Assembly: GCA_947624725.1 (NCBI GenBank)
Contig: CANQLP010000025.1
Location: forward strand, 1-19,514
Direction of reading: 5' to 3'
Source of the DNA: an uncultured Clostridia bacterium
Lineage (GTDB): Bacteria; Bacillota_A; Clostridia; TANB77; CAG-508
DNA length: 19,514 nt
The notes under the pieces: model-generated
Databases searched by the model: none
What the model was told of the DNA's origin: nothing
The model's input: the letters and a program-made list of their open reading frames with translations, nothing else
Program-made: the position numbers and the translations under genes
Part shown: positions 16,211 through 19,514 of the stretch, piece after piece
Position numbering within the stretch: position 1 is the stretch's first letter
How the letters are laid out: each line of letters opens with the position of its first letter

Positions 16211-16512
16211 TATTTCTTTTTTTCTTCTTCTTCCAAAAGCTTCATCAGCTTTTTGCCCAAAGTTATAATTGGAAAAACTCCAATTATAACAAAAAACATA
16301 AAAGTGAACGGGTTACTTACATAATTTGCAATGGTTAAGCACACTGCTGACAGTATTAATCGAATGTAGATAAATATAAAGCTCTTATCTACTAACCGTT
16401 CATGCTTCCAGCTTCTTTGTATGTCTAAATAAAATACAAGAATTACAAGCATGCTTATCAGAATCCATTCTAATACGCGTAAAAGCTCTGCTGCTTCTAT
16501 TAACCCTCTCAT
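16210..16512 (-). CDS. Small membrane protein of unknown function (CGG as sense codon)
   Basis: A 100-aa protein with about three hydrophobic stretches (residues 14-30, 47-63 and 69-86) and a charged lysine/glutamate C-terminus; not recognised. Support for its being real: ATG 16512 with AAAGGTGG 9-10 nt upstream, a near-consensus promoter at 16601-16629, and a strong terminator at its stop. It differs from the core genes in two ways. It looks richer in GC (mid-30s % by eye), and three of its five arginines use CGN codons (CGC, CGG, CGA). Codon 39 (16398-16396) is CGG read as Arg: the +1 reading would give Gly and then TAG. Either it is a recent arrival, or CGG is not always recoded, or the real product is 39 residues. 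Confidence 0.65.
   Translation of the reverse strand: MRGLIEAAELLRVLEWILISMLVILVFYLDIQRSWKHERLVDKSFIFIYIRLILSAVCLTIANYVSNPFTFMFFVIIGVFPIITLGKKLMKLLEEEEKKK
16262..16290. repeat. Perfect 12-bp inverted repeat inside the small membrane gene
   Basis: GTTATAATTGGA (16262-16273) and TCCAATTATAAC (16279-16290) flank a 5-nt loop. It encodes the symmetric stretch VIIGVFPIIT. It may be a codon-level coincidence or an mRNA hairpin. Confidence 0.6.
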
Positions 16513-16564
16513 ACTTTAAGTCCACCTTTTTAGTTTTTACTTTAGTTTTTTACGCCCTTTGCAA

Positions 16565-16589
16565 GTATTGTATTCTCCACCTACAATAC
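16565..16589 (-). promoter_or_regulatory. 5' leader hairpin of the small membrane gene
   Basis: An 8-bp stem GTATTGTA/TACAATAC with a 9-nt loop. On the transcript strand the loop reads GGTGGAGAA, echoing the ribosome site GGTGGACTT before the ATG. It lies just after the expected transcription start. Its function is inferred only. Confidence 0.4.
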
Positions 16590-16600
16590 CTTATATATAT

Positions 16601-16629
16601 ATTATACAGCATTTACATACCATTTTCAA
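16601..16629 (-). promoter_or_regulatory. Promoter of the small membrane gene
   Basis: Minus strand: -35 TTGAAA (16629-16624), 17-nt spacer, perfect -10 TATAAT (16606-16601). It gives a leader of roughly 80 nt before ATG 16512. Confidence 0.75.
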
Positions 16630-16664
16630 GTTATTCTCCTATATTCTAATATTCCTTATAACTT

Positions 16665-18575
16665 CTATATTTGTTTTCTTATCTTCTCTACTTCTTCTTG
16701 ATATTCTTCCCAAGAAAGCATAAAGTCTTCTATCTCTTTATTTAAGCAATCTATTTTTTCTTGTATTTCTCCAACTTTTATATAATCTGAAAATACTTCT
16801 TCTTTTGAAAGTTCTTCTTGCATTTTAGAAATTTCTTCTTCTCTTTTAGATATTTCATCCTCTACCTTTCTTATCCTTCTTTCTAACTTATCCTTATCTT
16901 TTAATGGATTTACATATACCTGTTTTTTATTTTTTTCGTTTTTTTCTTCTACTTGCTTACTCGTAGTTACTTCTTTTCTTTTTTCTAAATAATATTCATA
17001 ACCATATGGATAAAACCTAGTTTCTCCATTTTCAAAGCTTAATATTGAATCTGCAATTTTATTTACAAAAAATCTATCATGTGATACAAATATAACCGTA
17101 CCTTTATATTCTTTTAACATATCTTCTAAAGATTCTTTTCCTATAATGTCCATATGATTTGTAGGCTCATCTAGTATTAAAAGATTTGGACCTTTTTTCA
17201 AAATCTTACTAATAGAAAGTCTTACTTTTTCTCCTCCTGAAAGCATTTTTACTTTTTTAAAGACATCATCTCCTGTAAACATAAATGCTGCAAGCGAACT
17301 TCTTACTTCTGTAACTGTTAGTTTTGGAAATTCATCAGAAAATTCTTCAAATACTGTTTTTTCTGGGTCCAATCCAAGCATTTGTTGATCAAAATATCCA
17401 AGTTCCACATTATGCCCAAATGTAAAACTTCCACTGATTTGCTTTATCTCTCCAACTAAAGTTTTTAACAATGTAGATTTTCCCGTTCCATTTCCACCTA
17501 TTATTCCTAACTTCTGACCTTTGTACATATTAAATGAGCATTTTGCCAAAGGTTCATTGTAGCCTATTTCTAAATCTTTTACTGATAAAACATCATTTCC
17601 ACTTTGTATATTAATTTCAAAATTTGTTTTAAATGATTTTAAATCATATTTATTCGGTTCTTCTACCTTTACCATTCTTTCTATTTGTTTTAACTTTGAC
17701 ATTGCCATTTTGGCCTTTGTTGGCTTATATCTAAACCTATCTGCTATATCATTTAATCTTTTAATCTCTTTTTGCTGAAATTCAAAATCTTTTAATTGCT
17801 TCTCATAATTTATTCTTTTTTGTTTTTCAAAAAATTCATAATTTCCACTATATTCTACAGTTCTACCATATTCAATCTCATAAATCTTATTTACAATTTT
17901 ATTTAGAAACATTCTATCATGTGAAACAATTACAACTGCTTTTGGATAATCTTTTAAGTAGCCCTCAAGCCATTCGATAGTAGTTATATCTAAATGGTTC
18001 GTAGGTTCATCTAGGAATAATATGTCAGGCTTACTTAAAAGTAGCTTTATAAAAGCAATTTTGGTTCTTTGCCCTCCTGAAAATTCACTTATTTTCTTAT
18101 TTTTATCTTCTGCTGTAAATCCAAATTTGCTAATTGCTGTTTCATATTCTTTTTTATATGTGTACCCATCTAGCATTTCGTATCTATCAAGCAGATTTGA
18201 ATATTCTTTACTGTATTTTTCGCAAGGATTATTTTGCATATCTACAACTAATTTTTCGATTTTCTTTTCTATACTAATAATTTCACTATACACTTTTAAT
18301 ACTTCATCTAATAAAGTTTTACTTTCATCTTCAAAATCAATTTGTTTAAGATATCCTATTTCCCTTATGCCTTCTTTGTAGACATTAAATTTTTCTTCGC
18401 CAATGCCTTCTGAAAGCATTTCATTATCTATCAAAGCTTTTAGTAAAGTGGTTTTTCCACTTCCATTTCTACCCACAATTGCAATTTTTTCTTTATCTTT
18501 TATTTCAAAATCTATTTCCTCTAAAATTGTATCTGCTCCGTATGAAACAGAACCATTACTAATTCTATAATTCAT
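16665..18575 (-). CDS. ABC-F family ATPase
   Basis: ABC-F proteins have two ATP-binding cassettes and no membrane domain. They act on the ribosome as translation factors or in protection from ribosome-targeting antibiotics. The 636-aa protein has Walker A GRNGSGKT (35-42), signature FSGGQ, Walker B ILFLDEPTNHLD, then an inter-domain linker rich in Lys/Arg (ADRFRYKPTKAKMAMSKLKQIERM). The second set is GGNGTGKST, LSGGEK and LLILDEPTNHMD, and a charged coiled coil fills the last 70 or so residues. ATG 18575 has AGGAG upstream. The 5' region holds an imperfect palindrome at 18591-18618. It is intact in one frame and has no in-frame CGG. Which ABC-F subgroup it belongs to, and whether it gives resistance, cannot be told from sequence. 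A link to the recoding seen here is only a possibility. Confidence 0.95.
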   Translation of the reverse strand: MNYRISNGSVSYGADTILEEIDFEIKDKEKIAIVGRNGSGKTTLLKALIDNEMLSEGIGEEKFNVYKEGIREIGYLKQIDFEDESKTLLDEVLKVYSEIISIEKKIEKLVVDMQNNPCEKYSKEYSNLLDRYEMLDGYTYKKEYETAISKFGFTAEDKNKKISEFSGGQRTKIAFIKLLLSKPDILFLDEPTNHLDITTIEWLEGYLKDYPKAVVIVSHDRMFLNKIVNKIYEIEYGRTVEYSGNYEFFEKQKRINYEKQLKDFEFQQKEIKRLNDIADRFRYKPTKAKMAMSKLKQIERMVKVEEPNKYDLKSFKTNFEINIQSGNDVLSVKDLEIGYNEPLAKCSFNMYKGQKLGIIGGNGTGKSTLLKTLVGEIKQISGSFTFGHNVELGYFDQQMLGLDPEKTVFEEFSDEFPKLTVTEVRSSLAAFMFTGDDVFKKVKMLSGGEKVRLSISKILKKGPNLLILDEPTNHMDIIGKESLEDMLKEYKGTVIFVSHDRFFVNKIADSILSFENGETRFYPYGYEYYLEKRKEVTTSKQVEEKNEKNKKQVYVNPLKDKDKLERRIRKVEDEISKREEEISKMQEELSKEEVFSDYIKVGEIQEKIDCLNKEIEDFMLSWEEYQEEVEKIRKQI

Positions 18576-18590
18576 ATTATTCTCCTATAT

Positions 18591-18618
18591 AGTGCAAAAG
18601 TATATATGCTTTTACACT
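18591..18618. repeat. Imperfect 28-bp palindrome upstream of the ABC-F gene
   Basis: AGTGCAAAAGTATA followed by TATGCTTTTACACT: 12 of 14 positions pair, and one of the two others is a T-G pair on the plus strand. It lies 15 bp before the ATG, overlapping likely promoter or leader sequence. It could be an operator or leader hairpin. Confidence 0.45.
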
Positions 18619-18624
18619 TTTTTT

Positions 18625-18688
18625 AAAAAAGAGCTATGTGTTTTGAAATGAACTGAAATTTCACTTCAACTTACTATAGCTCTTTTTT
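18625..18688 (-). terminator. Long bidirectional hairpin between 18763 ORF and ABC-F gene
   Basis: AAAAAAGAGCTAT (18625-18637) pairs with ATAGCTCTTTTTT (18676-18688) over 13 bp. Inside, TGAAATGA and TCACTTCA form a second, slightly mismatched stem. Its A/T tails allow termination in both directions. It lies about 75 bp after the ORF at 18763-19242. Confidence 0.7.
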
Positions 18689-18762
18689 ACTTGTTAGCAT
18701 TTTTTAGCTTTCAACAAATCAGTTATATGTTTTACTTAGTTCTAATATTACAAAATTACCAC

Positions 18763-19242
18763 CTAATCTTCAATAATATAGTGCTCAGCTGTTGAAATAC
18801 TCATTATTCCAGAAAACATTCGATTGCCATCTTTATACAAGCAATTTCCATACCATTTATACACTGTTGGGACTTTGTCCGAATCTTTTGGAAGTTGCTG
18901 TGTCCAAACACTCGATCTATCAAGAGTAACTCCACTTGATAGATATTTGGGTTCTGCCTTATCTTCTCTCAAAAATAGAATACTCTTCCCATTTTTGCGA
19001 ACTTCAAGGTAATTTCCAGTTTTTATGCCTATCCTGCCATACCGAGTTTTAATTCTTTCAACACCATCCAAACTAATGTCGTGTATACAGCCAAGATAAT
19101 CAGTAAAATGATGAGGATCACTCTCAGGCTGAGGAGGAACTGTTGCATTTATCACATCTAAGCACTTTCTATATTCTTCATCATAAACTAGTGGAAACCA
19201 TCTCTTTAATTTCTGCCTATAATAAAACTCCTCTGGTGACAT
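18763..19242 (-). CDS. Unrecognised 159-aa protein, probably acquired (CGG as sense codon)
   Basis: I do not recognise this protein. It is soluble-looking with no signal peptide or membrane segment, and begins MSPEEFYYRQKLKRWFPLVYDEEYR. ATG 19242 has AAGGAGGTG 11 nt upstream, so it is likely translated. It looks clearly richer in GC (high 30s % by eye) than the core genes and stands between a tRNA gene and the ABC-F gene, which suggests horizontal transfer. Codon 67 (19044-19042) is CGG in ACT-CGG-TAT. Read as Arg, the ORF continues KTRYGRIGIKTG. Read with a +1 shift it would end after GMAG at a TAG. The same ACT-CGG-T context is a shift site in uppP, so this ORF is a direct counter-example or a gene not adapted to the host. 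Confidence 0.7.
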   Translation of the reverse strand: MSPEEFYYRQKLKRWFPLVYDEEYRKCLDVINATVPPQPESDPHHFTDYLGCIHDISLDGVERIKTRYGRIGIKTGNYLEVRKNGKSILFLREDKAEPKYLSSGVTLDRSSVWTQQLPKDSDKVPTVYKWYGNCLYKDGNRMFSGIMSISTAEHYIIED

Positions 19243-19423
19243 AATTTAATTTGCACCTCCTTAAGCGCAATTTTATAATATTTTTTACTTAAATAAAACT
19301 CTACCCTCCTTCTTTCAAAATAAAATAATATTTTGACTCTTTATGCTTATTACATACTTTTTATTATATAATGATTTATTGTTTTTGTCAATTTACAGAT
19401 TTTGTGCTTTTAGATCAAAGTAA

Positions 19424-19456
19424 ACAAAAAAGTAAGAAACAATACATTTCTTACTT
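19424..19456 (-). terminator. Terminator of the CAU tRNA
   Basis: A 10-bp stem AAGTAAGAAA (19430-19439) and TTTCTTACTT (19447-19456) around a 7-nt loop. On the minus strand a run of T follows. It begins 5 nt after the tRNA CCA end. Confidence 0.82.
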
Positions 19457-19460
19457 TACT

Positions 19461-19514
19461 TGGTGCTCCTTCAAGGGCTCGAACCTTGGACCTACCGGTT
19501 ATGAGCCGGTTGCT
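19461..19514 (-). tRNA. tRNA with CAU anticodon (Met or Ile2), 5' part outside window
   Basis: The 54 bases present hold encoded CCA (19463-19461), the T arm CAAGG-TTCGAGC-CCTTG, and an anticodon stem ACCGG/CCGGT around CTCATAA (anticodon CAT). The D arm and 5' acceptor strand lie beyond the window edge. The sequence around the anticodon resembles clostridial elongator tRNA-Met, but tRNA-Ile with a modified C34 cannot be excluded. Initiator tRNA is unlikely because three G-C pairs are not stacked at the loop. Confidence 0.88.

Noticed and set aside
1..19514. CRISPR array, insertion sequence, prophage or riboswitch
   Set aside because: I saw no regularly spaced repeats, transposase or integrase, phage structural genes or known riboswitch core. 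The intergenic spaces are short and accounted for by promoters and terminators.

Overview
The window looks like the chromosome of an endospore-forming, low-GC Firmicute, most likely an anaerobic Clostridia member. The reasons are very AT-rich DNA (about 30 % GC by eye), AGGAGG-type ribosome binding sites, a spore germination protease (gpr), and a transketolase split into separate N- and C-terminal subunits. I cannot name the genus.

Layout. 24-3375 (minus): secA behind an HD-domain hydrolase. 3526-3611 (plus): tRNA-Tyr with its own promoter and terminator. 3741-5420 (plus): a membrane-anchored GT2 glycosyltransferase and a TraX-like membrane protein. 5408-6341 (minus): gpr. 6433-16073 (minus): nine closely spaced genes in transcription order, namely a TPR membrane protein, uppP, upp, both transketolase halves, yvcK, a glycogen-debranching-type glucosidase, ruvC and holA, closed by a terminator at 6404-6431. 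16210-19242 (minus): a small membrane protein, an ABC-F ATPase and an unrecognised ORF. 19461 onward (minus): the 3' part of a CAU-anticodon tRNA.

The main discovery is a window-wide reading-frame rule. Ten core genes look frameshifted by conventional translation, at 19 positions in total. Every break is the same event: the in-frame codon is CGG, the reading frame must advance by one base, and the protein resumes with glycine read from the overlapping GGN codon (NNN-C-GGN). Dropping that one C at all 19 places restores every protein exactly to full length, with a conserved glycine in its family motif (transketolase GDG and EDGPTH, YvcK GPGNLYT, GPR GVGNTR, GtrB-like FLGGIQL). The C is always on the coding strand, on whichever genomic strand the gene lies. 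In the other core genes (secA, ABC-F, upp, ruvC, traX) CGG never occurs in frame, although NNC-GGN, where CGG straddles two codons, is common and harmless. I infer that in this organism in-frame CGG is not read as arginine. It seems to be a general +1 recoding signal, either quadruplet decoding of CGGN as Gly or an unassigned/hungry CGG that makes the ribosome skip one base.

Two ORFs (16210-16512 and 18763-19242) do need CGG as a normal sense codon. Both look richer in GC than their neighbours, and one lies next to a tRNA gene, so they may be recent arrivals. They are also the main evidence against an absolute rule.
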